Assembly (NCBI GenBank): GCA_010912705.1
Contig: POWB01000001.1
Coordinates: 124,001-188,000, forward strand
Source of the DNA: Halochromatium sp.
GTDB lineage: Bacteria > Pseudomonadota > Gammaproteobacteria > Chromatiales > Chromatiaceae
DNA: 64,000 nucleotides
Direction of reading: 5' to 3'
Part shown: one piece after another, positions 45,342 to 54,273 of the stretch
Numbering within the stretch: the stretch's first letter is position 1
Layout of the letters: each line of letters starts with the position of its first letter
The notes under the pieces: generated by a model
The model's database searches: none
Seen by the model: only the letters and a program-made list of their open reading frames with translations
Told to the model about the DNA's origin: nothing
Made by a program: the position numbers and the translations under genes

Positions 45342-45947
45342 CTAGCCACAGCCGGCAATGCCACGAGCCAGGTACAACCCCGGACGATCGTTGATCTCGA
45401 GGCTCGACATCCCAGCTCGCGCAAACAGATCCTGCATCTCCGCCTCCGTAGGGAGTAGATCGCGCGCAACGGCATGGTGACGTCCGTGATGCTCCCGCAA
45501 CTCATCGCGGCTCATTAGATGCGCGATCACGACCTGACCACCACGACGGGTCACCCGCGCCATCTCGGTTAGCGCCTGCGTTGAATCGGAAAAATGCGGA
45601 AAGGCTGCGAAGCAAAGGACCATGTCGAGACTGGCGTCGGCCAGCGGCAGCGCAAGCGCAGTGCCTTGGATGCGCAGATCGCCCGGTTGCCACGGCTTGT
45701 CCGCGCCTTGGCGGAGCATGGCGTGAGAGATATCGAGCGCGAGAATCCGTGTGCTCGGCCCAAGAGCCCGGCGCAGATCGGGATAAAGGACGCCGGTCCC
45801 TGCACCCAGATCGAGCAGGGTCGAGACCTCCGAGAACTCCAGCCCATCCACCAGGTCGGCCAGTCGCGCGCGGGTCTCGGCCGGGTAACAGCGCTGCTCC
45901 CAACCCTCGGCCCGTTCGTCAAAGAAGGCGCGTTGCGGATCACTCAT
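45342..45947 (-). CDS. SAM-dependent methyltransferase in the uptake locus
   Basis: 201 residues from ATG 45947. Class I methyltransferase motifs: TLLDLGAGTGVLYPDL (motif I), ILALDISHAML, LRIQGTALALPLADASLDMV and MARVTRRGGQVVIAH. It starts 10 bases after the TonB receptor gene and precedes the binding-protein gene, so it looks like part of the uptake operon. Related gene orders (receptor, methyltransferase, FecB/C/E) occur in other bacteria. It might modify the imported chelate or its ligand; this is a guess. The His-rich tail HHGRHHAVARD is notable. Confidence 0.82.
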   Translation of the reverse strand: MSDPQRAFFDERAEGWEQRCYPAETRARLADLVDGLEFSEVSTLLDLGAGTGVLYPDLRRALGPSTRILALDISHAMLRQGADKPWQPGDLRIQGTALALPLADASLDMVLCFAAFPHFSDSTQALTEMARVTRRGGQVVIAHLMSRDELREHHGRHHAVARDLLPTEAEMQDLFARAGMSSLEINDRPGLYLARGIAGCG

Positions 45948-45957
45948 CACTCACCCT

Positions 45958-47892
45958 TCACCGCAAAGCGAGATTCACGCCAAGCATCGCTGTGGTGCCG
46001 GGCATCGGATAGTCCGGACGATACGCGTAGTCTGTATCGGTCAGGTTCTCAAGCGCTAAGAAGACCTCGCTGCCGTCGGCGAGCATCGGTAGCGCGTAGC
46101 TCAACCGGCCATTGAGCAGGAAGAAGCCGTCAACTTCCTCGGTATTGACGGCCTCGAATCGCCGCGCTTGCGATAACACCTGCATCGACGACACATACTC
46201 AGCATCGAGATTGAGCTGTATCCGCGGCGTCGCCTGCCAGTTAGCACCCAGGCTGACGGAGGTATCCGGTGCATAGGGTAGATCCGCGGGGTCCGTATCG
46301 AGCAGGGTCAGGCCGGCGAAGAGCGCAAGATCGTCCCGCGGTGCGGCATTAAGGGTCAGCTCCGCGCCGCGGATGCGAAACGCGCCCAGATTGGCGTAAC
46401 GAGGCGGCGGTGGTGGCGGCGGATCGATCACGTAACGGTTGTCGCCGTCGTCATAGAAGGCGGTGAGCTCGCCATGCAGGCGCGGCCCGAGCTGTTGTCG
46501 GACGCCAATCTCAAAGTGATCCAAAGTCTCTGCCTCGAGATCGCGCCATGACTCGCCCAGCGGCGGAATGATGCTCTGCGAAAAGACGACAACGTCGAGT
46601 CCTGGATAGTTGACCCCGCGTGCGTAGGTCGCATACAGCTCAGTACTGGCATTGCGGGCAATCAGACCCGCCTGTGGTGCCCACTCGTCTCCAAACGCAT
46701 TGTGACTGTAGTAGCGCAACCCCGCCGATGGGATCAGCTCCCAGCCACCGCCAACCCCGAACCGATGATTCACCGCGATGTAGGGCGAATCCAAGCCAAA
46801 GGTCGGCCCGTTGAAGGTGCTGCTTGGTGCATTGGTTGGCTCGAAACGGGTCTTTCCGCTGACGCGATCGAGATCGAGCCCGAACAGCAGCTCTCCGCCA
46901 GACCAGGCGCGCCAGGTCTCGGTAAAGCGCAGACCGTACTGCTCCCAATCGGTCAGCGTGTTCCCTGACGGGGGCGCCTGATCGGTCCAATCACCCTCGC
47001 CCTCGTTCCAGTAGAGCTTCAATGATCCTGAAGCCTGCTCATGCTCGTGCGACAAGGTCAGGATGCCGAGACTGAGGCGCGTGGCGTAGTCGCCCTCACG
47101 GGTCTCTGGCCTGCCTTGCTCGCCTGGATCACTGGCGCGATTGTCGCTATGCAAGGCGGTCAAGGACAGGTCCCAATGGCTGTCGAGCGCATAGCCGAGC
47201 CGGCCGTAGACATCACTCAAACGGCCGTCGGCGCGATCCCGCGCGCCGTCGGAGCGCCGATAGCCCTGACTCATGTAGGCATCGAAGGGACCTTTGCGGT
47301 AACCGGCCTCCAAGGTCTGCACGTAGGTGCTATAGCTGCCTCCAGCGAGCTGCAGCTCGAGCCGCTCACCATCGCTGAGCATCCGTTTCGGAGACAGATT
47401 GATCGCGCTGAAGGTGTTGCCGAAGCGGTGCGGTTGCGCGCCCTTGATCACCTCGATATCGCGCGCGGCATCGATCGGTAAGATATCCATCAGCGGATGA
47501 TTGAAGACACCCATCATCACTGGCACGCCGTCGATATAGGTCTTGACCTCACCGCCCGGCCGGCTCGAGCCGAGCCCCCGCACAAAGACCGCCCCGCCCT
47601 CGCCGCCGCCAAAAGAGCCGACCGGGTTGTAGCGCGAGATGCTGACTCCTGGCGTCCGCCGCAGTGCCGATTGCACATCCTGCGCATTGAGATCACGGAT
47701 CTGCTGTTCGCCAACCACCGATGAGACGCCCGCGAAGTCGTCGACCTCGTTGCCAGCAATGATCGGTGTGGCAACGACCTCGATCGGTGGTAGCTCCAAC
47801 GCGAGCGGCTGCTCGGCGCGTGAGAGCGAGGACTGAGCAGTGAGTGCGGCCAAAACCAACACCGCTCGGCCAGAAAGACTCGTTTGACGCAT
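45958..47892 (-). CDS. TonB-dependent outer-membrane receptor
   Basis: 644 residues with a signal peptide (about 1-26) and plug domain (LPPIEVVATPII as TonB-box region, LRRTPGVSISRYN, VFVRGLGSSRPGGEVKTYIDGVP, DIEVIKGAQPHRFG), then a 22-strand barrel ending with the outer-membrane insertion signal GVNLALR. A Pro-run PPPPPPPRY is seen in a barrel loop. As the first gene of the methyltransferase-ABC set it should bring the same substrate across the outer membrane. A decayed near-copy of its 3' end lies at 53.9 kb. Confidence 0.92.
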   Translation of the reverse strand: MRQTSLSGRAVLVLAALTAQSSLSRAEQPLALELPPIEVVATPIIAGNEVDDFAGVSSVVGEQQIRDLNAQDVQSALRRTPGVSISRYNPVGSFGGGEGGAVFVRGLGSSRPGGEVKTYIDGVPVMMGVFNHPLMDILPIDAARDIEVIKGAQPHRFGNTFSAINLSPKRMLSDGERLELQLAGGSYSTYVQTLEAGYRKGPFDAYMSQGYRRSDGARDRADGRLSDVYGRLGYALDSHWDLSLTALHSDNRASDPGEQGRPETREGDYATRLSLGILTLSHEHEQASGSLKLYWNEGEGDWTDQAPPSGNTLTDWEQYGLRFTETWRAWSGGELLFGLDLDRVSGKTRFEPTNAPSSTFNGPTFGLDSPYIAVNHRFGVGGGWELIPSAGLRYYSHNAFGDEWAPQAGLIARNASTELYATYARGVNYPGLDVVVFSQSIIPPLGESWRDLEAETLDHFEIGVRQQLGPRLHGELTAFYDDGDNRYVIDPPPPPPPRYANLGAFRIRGAELTLNAAPRDDLALFAGLTLLDTDPADLPYAPDTSVSLGANWQATPRIQLNLDAEYVSSMQVLSQARRFEAVNTEEVDGFFLLNGRLSYALPMLADGSEVFLALENLTDTDYAYRPDYPMPGTTAMLGVNLALR

Positions 47893-48020
47893 GATCGGTG
47901 CTCCTCAGCAAGGCCGCGTGGTCTCTCAAGATCGGCCTTCTCGAGGTCGAAATCAGGAATACGAGCAGCCCTGCATGGCAAGGGTGTCCGGAGCTTTCCC
48001 AGCCCGGCTGAGGCACAGAG

Positions 48021-48043
48021 CATACGAATTATTTTTATGTATG
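48021..48043. promoter_or_regulatory. Inverted repeat upstream of the TonB receptor operon
   Basis: CATAC and GTATG form a 5-bp inverted pair separated by an AT-rich 13-base centre, about 130 bases before the receptor start. A related TTATGG...CATAC-like sequence (45216-45230) lies upstream of the binding-protein gene. It does not look like a good Fur box, so a different regulator or a promoter element is possible. Confidence 0.35.
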
Positions 48044-48105
48044 ACAACAGCACCAGCAACAAAGGGCGCTAGAAGCGTCAATCTCAAGAGCGTATCCACA
48101 GCTGC

Positions 48106-49989
48106 TCAATCGGTCACCTGCTCAAGCAGTCGGTCGATCACTTCAGCCGGTGCTGGTTTCATCAGATGGAAGCCTTGCACCAGGTCACAATCAAACGCTG
48201 CGAGCTGCCGCAGTTGCGAGGAGGTCTCGACACCTTCAGCGATGGTCCTAAGGCCCAGCTCGTGGGCCAATGTCGTTACCACCGCAACGATCCGTTGATC
48301 ACGCTTGCTCTGATGCATCGCCGCGATGAAGGCACGGTCGAGTTTTAGCAGATTGACAGGCAGATCGCGCAGATAGGCCAGTGACGAGTAGCCAGTCCCG
48401 AAGTCATCGATTGCCAACAGGACACCGAGCGCGCGCAGTCGATGTAAGGTTTGCCGAGCGCGCTCCACCTCGTTCATCACACTGCTCTCGGTCAGCTCGA
48501 GCCAGAGCACGCTCGGTGGAACCTGATGCCGTTCCAGCGCCTGCTTGATCATGGCCACAAGACCACTGCTGGCAAGCTGATGGGCGGAGATGTTTACGGC
48601 CATGCTGAAGTCTCGCGCCACTGGATAAGTCGACCGCCATTGGCGCAGCTGCGCCAGTGCGCTGTCGAGCACCCAGGCGCCCAGCTCAATGATATGCCCG
48701 GTTTCTTCAGCGATGGGGATGAAGGCCGCCGGCGACACCAGGCCACGTGTCGGATGCTGCCATCGCAGCAGGGCCTCGACCCCAACCGGACGTCGTTGCC
48801 GGGCGTCGAAAAAGGGCTGGAAGTAGAGCTGCAGCTCCCCGCGTCGCTCACTGTCACGAAGGTCCTGCGCAAGCTCGATGCGCTCGATCAGGCGCGCACG
48901 AAGCGGCGCGTCAAAGTGCTGCAGCCGCGCACCGCCCAGTGCCTTAGCCTGGTACATCGCGGCATCCGCATCGCGCAGAAGCTCGTGGCAATCGATCTGT
49001 CCGTCCTGGATCACCAATCCCGCACTGGCGCTGATTCGATAGGCACGGCCCGAGAGCTGGAAGGGCGGCTCAAACTGGCGCAGCAAGCGCTGGGCCTCGG
49101 CATCGATCATCTCGGCCGTGCGCTCCATGCCGTGAAAGACCACAACGAACTCATCGCCGCCAAAGCGTGCGACCAGATCGCCAGAAGCCGTGTTGGCCTC
49201 AAGCCGTTTGGCGACATCGATCAATAGCTGATCGCCGATATGATGACCAACGGCATCATTGACCAGCTTGAAATTGTCGAGGTCCATGAAGCAAATGGCC
49301 AGGAGTTCGCGCCGATCGCGGGCACGTAGCCGACAGTGCTCAAGACGCTCAAGCAGCAGCGCGCGATTTGCGAGCCCGGTCAACGGATCATGGAGAGCAC
49401 GATGCTGCGATGCCGCCTGGCTCTCGCGCAGCGCATCCAAGGCCTCCCGCCGCAATAGGGCACCCAGCATCGCATCGGCGACCGCGCGTAGCAGGAACCT
49501 GGCTGGCCGACGCCAAACGCGGGTCTGGCGGACCGAGTCGAAGCCAATGAACCCATGCAAGCGCTCTGGGCCGAGCAAGGGCACGACAATCAGCGACTGA
49601 ATCCCTTGCTGTCCCAGCTCGTCGCGCTCCAGGACGCGCTCATCGGGCAGCGCACTGATATCAGGGATATAGACGAACTCTCCCGCCTCAAGCAGCGGCA
49701 TCCACCAGTGGATGCGATCCATCGGCACGCGCTGCAGATTGTCGATCTCCGCAGGAATGCCGGGCGCGCACCACTCATGGGTGTTATCGAAGAACGGCGG
49801 ATCGATCAGAAACAGGTAGCTACGATCAACCTCAGCGAAGCGACCGATCGATTCCAACGCCGCCTGGATACCGGTATCAATATCGTCATCACCCAATCCG
49901 GCAAAACGACGCAACACCCCGCTCATCAGCTCCAGCAGGCCATTGAGCTCCTCTTGTTCATCGTAGCGTGCTGGCTGCGCATTCAGCAT
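48106..49989 (-). CDS. GAF-GGDEF-EAL cyclic-di-GMP signalling protein
   Basis: 627 residues from ATG 49989 (GGAG upstream). An N-terminal GAF-like sensor (about 20-190, including VDRSYLFLIDPPF and SLIVVPLLGPERLHGFIGFDSVR), then GGDEF (about 200-365) with an intact ARFGGDEFVVV active site, then EAL (about 375-625) with VEALLRW, NISAHQL, LTESSV and DDFGTGYSSLAYLR. Both synthesis and breakdown of c-di-GMP are possible. It lies upstream of the receptor operon in the same direction. A shortened paralogue sits at 55.8 kb. Confidence 0.93.
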   Translation of the reverse strand: MLNAQPARYDEQEELNGLLELMSGVLRRFAGLGDDDIDTGIQAALESIGRFAEVDRSYLFLIDPPFFDNTHEWCAPGIPAEIDNLQRVPMDRIHWWMPLLEAGEFVYIPDISALPDERVLERDELGQQGIQSLIVVPLLGPERLHGFIGFDSVRQTRVWRRPARFLLRAVADAMLGALLRREALDALRESQAASQHRALHDPLTGLANRALLLERLEHCRLRARDRRELLAICFMDLDNFKLVNDAVGHHIGDQLLIDVAKRLEANTASGDLVARFGGDEFVVVFHGMERTAEMIDAEAQRLLRQFEPPFQLSGRAYRISASAGLVIQDGQIDCHELLRDADAAMYQAKALGGARLQHFDAPLRARLIERIELAQDLRDSERRGELQLYFQPFFDARQRRPVGVEALLRWQHPTRGLVSPAAFIPIAEETGHIIELGAWVLDSALAQLRQWRSTYPVARDFSMAVNISAHQLASSGLVAMIKQALERHQVPPSVLWLELTESSVMNEVERARQTLHRLRALGVLLAIDDFGTGYSSLAYLRDLPVNLLKLDRAFIAAMHQSKRDQRIVAVVTTLAHELGLRTIAEGVETSSQLRQLAAFDCDLVQGFHLMKPAPAEVIDRLLEQVTD

Positions 49990-50267
49990 GATCAATCGCT
50001 CCCGTCTGAGGCGATGCGCGAAGACTCACCTGATGTCTCGGGGCATACCGGTCGCACGGTGCTGCAATGCTAATCGATCGATGAGGTTCCGGAATAGTCC
50101 GACGGGCGCTCGAGTCTCGCGCTCAAGGACAACAGCGAGACTCAGTCGTTGATGTGCCTCAGAGCGCTGCAAGGCGTTGAGCATCCGGAGTCACCCGGAG
50201 TGATCAGTATTCCTGGAGGTTAACTTCATCCTATCGAGCAACGACTCGTAAAATCCGTTCAGCATCA

Positions 50268-52373
50268 TCACCCCCCAAACGGCACACTCAAGCTGAGCCG
50301 GATATCACGCCCCGGGCTCAGCGCATAGCCCTTATAGGTATCGAGAAAATCGCGGTACTCGGTATCGAACAGATTGCGCACCGTCAGATCGACCCGCGCC
50401 AAGCGGTTGCCGAAGGCACGGAAGGCAAAGCCCAGATCCAGATCCGCCAGCGTGTAGGCATCGGTCGAGGCGGTCCCAAAGGGCAGCAGATCAAACTGCG
50501 AGAAAGGCTCGCCAGGCGCCGCGTCTTTTGCTGCGGCATGGCGCATGCCTAGGGTCAGATAGGGCTCGCGAATCGGTCCGCGCTCAGCAAACCAGTAGGT
50601 CGCCTCGAGCCGCAACGAATCGGCCGGCAGCAAGGGCAGATCCTCGTCGGTGCGATCGTTGGTGCCCCGCACCAGATCCAGGGTGCCGCTGAGCTCAAGC
50701 TGATCGGTCAACTGCCAGTTAGCTTCCAGCTCGAGTCCGGTCAGTAGCGCGTCGTCCTGCTGGTAGGCGAAGATCGGCAGACCATTGCGCGACCGGCCGG
50801 TATCTTGGAGATAGATGTAGTCGCTGATGGCGTTGCGATAGACCGTCGCGCTGCCCTGCAGCCGGGGGGTGTTCCAGCGTAGGCCCAGATCGACGTTGAT
50901 GGATTTCTCCGGCTCCAGGTTGGGATCACCCTCCTGAATCGCGGCCACGCCGCCGTGGACACCGTCTGCATAGAGTTCGAACAGGCTTGGTGCGCGGAAG
51001 CCGCGGCCGAGATTAGACGCAATCGCCACTTGATCGGTGAGGCGATAGACCGCACCGAGCGACCCGGTGAAGACCGAATAGTCATGTGAGTCGCGGCCCA
51101 CGAAATTCACCGGCGCCCGAGTCTTGCCGGCATCCCCGGTCACGGAGTGCCAGTCGTGGCGCAGCCCCGCTTGCAGCGTCCAGTCGCCAATGTCTTTGCT
51201 CTCGAAGGCGAACAGCGCCAGGTTGCTGACCTCACCGCCCGGCGCTAGCACCGTGGTCCCGCGCGAGTATTGGATCTTGTTGCTGTACTCGACGCCCAAG
51301 GTGCCGCCATCGAAGGGTCCGAGCGGCCCATGAATGGCCTCAAGCCGGGCGACATAGCGATCGAATTCGAGATGGATGGTCCCATCATAGCCGGCGCTCA
51401 GTGGCTGTCCGGGGCTATTGGCGCGACGCAGGTTGTGCTGCCATGACAGGGTCGGCTTCAGCTCCCAGTCGGAGGCGAGCGGCATGGCGCCCGTCAGCTG
51501 GAGCTGGTCATTGTTCAGCCACAGACCGATGCCTTGGCCGGTCGGCAGCAGAAAGTTGTTCTCGTTGTTCCATTGGTTATAGCGGACGCCGAATTCGCCC
51601 ACGTCGGTCAGCACGCCAGCGCCGAACTGGGCGTTGAGCTGATCGAAGTTGGTGAAGGGAAGCTCGCCGGTAAACTTGGGATCGCTCGGATTGCCGGACT
51701 CGGCGGCGGTCGCGGCATTGGGGGTCGTCAGGTTGCCTGCGGATCGGCTCATGATGCCGACATCCAGGCTGAACCGATCGTTGCTCGCACGCGCCTTGGC
51801 GCCGGTATCCCATTGTTCGTTGTTGCTGTGATAGACAAACAGCGTATCGGCAACGGCTTCACTCTCGCCCTCGGGCATGAACACGAAGGCCGGTGCCTGC
51901 ACATCGATGGCGCCGCCGAGCGCACCCGAGCCGTAGAGCAGACTGGAGGCGCCACGCACCACCTCGATGCGCCCGGCAAGGAAGGGATCGATGTTGGGTG
52001 GATGACGCTCGCCGTACTGCTGGTAGTCGACACCGATGCCGTTCGACAAGACCTGGATCTGATTCCCGCTGAGGCCGCGAATCACCGGCTTGCCGACCAT
52101 GTTTCCGGCGGTGATCGAGGCGACGCCAGGCAAGGTCTCCAGGGTCTCGCCGAGCGTGAACCGCTGGCGGCGACGCAGGTCTTCGCCGGAGAGCACCGCA
52201 ATGTTCGCCGCCTGCAACAGCGGATCGCCCGGCACCGGCACACCGGCGGTGACCTCGATGGCATCGAGCTCAATCGAGAACTCCTGGTCGTCGTTCATCG
52301 GTTGCGCGAGCAGTGACGTGGCCGGACTGCCGATGAGCAGCCCCGCTAAGAATGTGCGATGGAGCTTGTGCAT
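50268..52373 (-). CDS. ZnuD-like TonB-dependent receptor (zinc uptake candidate)
   Basis: 701 residues from ATG 52373 (52388 possible). Signal peptide MHKLHRTFLAGLLIGSPATS. Plug: IELDAIEVTAG, LGETLETLPGVASITAGNMVGKP, IRGLSGNQIQVLSNGIGV, GERHPPNIDPFLAGRIEVVRG and LLYGSGALGGAIDV, the pattern of the ZnuD group. The barrel ends in LSLSVPFGG. A Zur-like site lies about 50 bases upstream. Zinc import is inferred from family and operator. Divergent from exbB across about 220 bases. Confidence 0.82.
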   Translation of the reverse strand: MHKLHRTFLAGLLIGSPATSLLAQPMNDDQEFSIELDAIEVTAGVPVPGDPLLQAANIAVLSGEDLRRRQRFTLGETLETLPGVASITAGNMVGKPVIRGLSGNQIQVLSNGIGVDYQQYGERHPPNIDPFLAGRIEVVRGASSLLYGSGALGGAIDVQAPAFVFMPEGESEAVADTLFVYHSNNEQWDTGAKARASNDRFSLDVGIMSRSAGNLTTPNAATAAESGNPSDPKFTGELPFTNFDQLNAQFGAGVLTDVGEFGVRYNQWNNENNFLLPTGQGIGLWLNNDQLQLTGAMPLASDWELKPTLSWQHNLRRANSPGQPLSAGYDGTIHLEFDRYVARLEAIHGPLGPFDGGTLGVEYSNKIQYSRGTTVLAPGGEVSNLALFAFESKDIGDWTLQAGLRHDWHSVTGDAGKTRAPVNFVGRDSHDYSVFTGSLGAVYRLTDQVAIASNLGRGFRAPSLFELYADGVHGGVAAIQEGDPNLEPEKSINVDLGLRWNTPRLQGSATVYRNAISDYIYLQDTGRSRNGLPIFAYQQDDALLTGLELEANWQLTDQLELSGTLDLVRGTNDRTDEDLPLLPADSLRLEATYWFAERGPIREPYLTLGMRHAAAKDAAPGEPFSQFDLLPFGTASTDAYTLADLDLGFAFRAFGNRLARVDLTVRNLFDTEYRDFLDTYKGYALSPGRDIRLSLSVPFGG

Positions 52374-52415
52374 CAGGTTCGGCCTCATTGATCAGCAGGG
52401 GTTTAGGGCATGAAC

Positions 52416-52435
52416 GTGATGGTATAACATAAAAC
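52416..52435. promoter_or_regulatory. Zur-like box upstream of the ZnuD-like receptor
   Basis: GATGGTATAACATAAA contains ATGGTATAACAT, a near-palindrome (10 of 12) of the GTTATA/TATAAC type seen in Zur operators. It resembles the site before the DUF2796 gene at 61053-61070. It lies between the receptor and exbB, so it could affect both. Confidence 0.5.
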
Positions 52436-52591
52436 ACCAAGCAACCTCGATGCAACAGTCGTTGCTTTTCCGTCCTAGCGATCCTGGCTTTCCAACGAGT
52501 GGGACGCCACCCATCAAGGGATCGGCTTGAACGCCCAACAGGTGTCAGCCCGACCCGCCCGTCGCCATGCGAGGCTGTGAGAGCGCAGACC

Positions 52592-53473
52592 ATGAATGAT
52601 CAGCAGACTGAAACCTTATCCATTGCCAACGAGACGGCAATCGATGCTGCGATGCAAAACCTGCAGGACACCGAGCCCCTGTCTTCGGCTGCCGTGGTGC
52701 CAGACGCAGCAGCCGACATCACACCACTGCAAGAGACGCTCGCACCGCTGATCGATCTGGCGGGCCATGGAGGTCCGGTGCTGCTGGTGTTGGCGATCAT
52801 GTCGGTCACCGCGCTGACCATCGTGCTGGCGAAGCTCTGGCAGTTCTCACGGCTGCGCTTGAATGCACGGCAGCCGGTCGAGACCGCCCTCGCCTGCTGG
52901 TCTCAAGGCGATGCGGATGCGGCACAGCAGGCGATCGGAGACAATCGGCAGCCGAGTGCCCGCCTTGTCGCTGAGGCGATTCGCGGGCTCCGGCAAGCAT
53001 CGGCTCAGTCCGCCGCTGGCCTCGACCTGCTTCGTGAGGAGCTCACCCGCTCCGCAAGCGCTCAACTCGAGCAACTGCGCAGCTGGTTGCGTGCGCTCGA
53101 GGTGATCGCCACGCTGAGCCCTTTGTTGGGGCTGCTCGGCACCGTCCTCGGCATGATTGAGGCGTTTCGGCAGCTCGCCTCGTCGGGCAGTCAGGTCGAC
53201 CCCTCAGTCTTGTCAGGCGGGATCTGGCAAGCCTTACTGACGACCGCCGCCGGTTTGAGTGTCGCCATCCCAGTGGTGCTGTTGCATAGCTGGCTGGAGC
53301 GTCGCGTCGAGCGTTGCGCGCATCGCATGGAGGATGCCGTGACGCGGATCTTCACGCGTTCGCTGAACGAGCCCATGCACGAGCCCTCGGCAGCCGCGCA
53401 GCAGCGGCCAACGATCAGCGCGGTTGGCGCGTCTGGCGAAGCGGGACGCCGCACTGCGTTCAATCAAGCCTGA
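52592..53473 (+). CDS. exbB: ExbB/TolQ-type proton channel subunit
   Basis: 293 residues from ATG 52592. MotA/TolQ/ExbB domain: helix LAGHGGPVLLVLAIMSVTALTIVLAK, soluble part, then LEVIATLSPLLGLLGTVLGMIEAF and LLTTAAGLSVAIPVVLLHSWL. A long N-terminal extension (about 45 residues, acidic) precedes helix 1. It should energise TonB with ExbD, but no exbD can be recognised downstream; instead a broken tonB follows. Confidence 0.88.
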   Translation: MNDQQTETLSIANETAIDAAMQNLQDTEPLSSAAVVPDAAADITPLQETLAPLIDLAGHGGPVLLVLAIMSVTALTIVLAKLWQFSRLRLNARQPVETALACWSQGDADAAQQAIGDNRQPSARLVAEAIRGLRQASAQSAAGLDLLREELTRSASAQLEQLRSWLRALEVIATLSPLLGLLGTVLGMIEAFRQLASSGSQVDPSVLSGGIWQALLTTAAGLSVAIPVVLLHSWLERRVERCAHRMEDAVTRIFTRSLNEPMHEPSAAAQQRPTISAVGASGEAGRRTAFNQA

Positions 53474-53522
53474 TGCGAGTCGGGGTATCAGGGTTGATCT
53501 GCCAAGACTGAATCCTGCCGCG

Positions 53523-53876
53523 ATGGAATTGCAGATTCGCCATTGGCTCATCGCGCTCCTGCTCGCCGTTGTCCTGCACGCGGCGCTGGCACTCGCCTTG
53601 GTGCCGCGGTTGTCGTCCTCGCCCGCTCCTGAGCCGGTGGCGATTGTCTTGGAACTCGGAATGAGTGGTTATGGGCGGCCGGCCGGTGGCGATGGAGAGC
53701 CTGCAGGCGTGCTGGCCGCCGTCGGGCCTGCAGCTGCCGCGCCTGTGGTCGCAAGCGATGCCAGCATCCAAGCGGAAGCGACCATGGCCACTACTGTGGC
53801 CGTCACGGAATTGGTAGCTGCAACGGCCGAGGAAAAAGAGGCGACAACGCCGCCGGAGACGGCTCAACGGCCGATT
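53523..53876 (+). pseudogene. tonB: TonB N-terminal fragment
   Basis: MELQIRHWLIALLLAVVLHAALALALV is a typical TonB/TolA N-terminal anchor (with the SxxxH-like HAALA helix), followed by the start of a Pro/Ala/Glu-rich spacer. At about 53877 it runs into a copied block from the receptor-methyltransferase junction, and the frame closes at 53918. The periplasmic C-terminal domain is missing; a candidate TonB C-terminal end lies at 55495-55671 on the opposite strand. ExbD is also absent. Confidence 0.75.
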
Positions 53877-54113
53877 CCGGCGCGTTGCGGATCACTTACC
53901 AGACACCACTTAGCGTAAGGCCAGATTCACGCCAAGCATCGCCGTCGTGCCCGGCATCGGATAGTCGGGACGGTATTCGTAGTCGGTATTGGTCAGGTTC
54001 TCGAGCGCCAAGAAGACCTCGCTGCCGTCGGCGAGCATCGGTAGCGCGTAGCTCAGCCGGCCATTGAGCAGGAAGTAGCCGTCGACCTCCTCGGTGTTGA
54101 TGCCAAGTATCAA
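53877..54113 (-). pseudogene. Copied 3' end of a TonB receptor plus the first codons of the methyltransferase gene
   Basis: Residues INTEEVDGYFLLNGRLSYAL through GVNLALR match the last 62 residues of the receptor at 45958 with about five changes. Beyond the stop, GCGCGTTGCGGATCACT (about 53880-53896) matches the methyltransferase start region (SDPQRA), though its ATG is lost. It is thus a paralogous copy of the receptor-methyltransferase junction, truncated at both ends. A Fur-like site remains upstream. Confidence 0.8.
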
Positions 54114-54136
54114 TGATGTGGACGCGATTACTTACC

Positions 54137-54160
54137 ATTAATAATAATGATTTGCATTTG
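54137..54160. promoter_or_regulatory. Fur-like box left over upstream of the receptor remnant
   Basis: ATTAATAATAATGATTTGCA is a good match to the hexameric (NAT)n form of Fur sites. It lies directly beside the receptor remnant, consistent with the promoter of a deleted iron receptor gene. The ATPase gene starting at 54274 faces the other way and could now be affected. Confidence 0.5.
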
Positions 54161-54273
54161 CGTGTAAACGCATCGTTTTCTGGCACGCTTAGTAAGGAAG
54201 CCATTTGTCCAGCTGACTAGACAATGTTGGATTTGTCCATCAAAATGGACATATATTAATTACGGAACACCCG

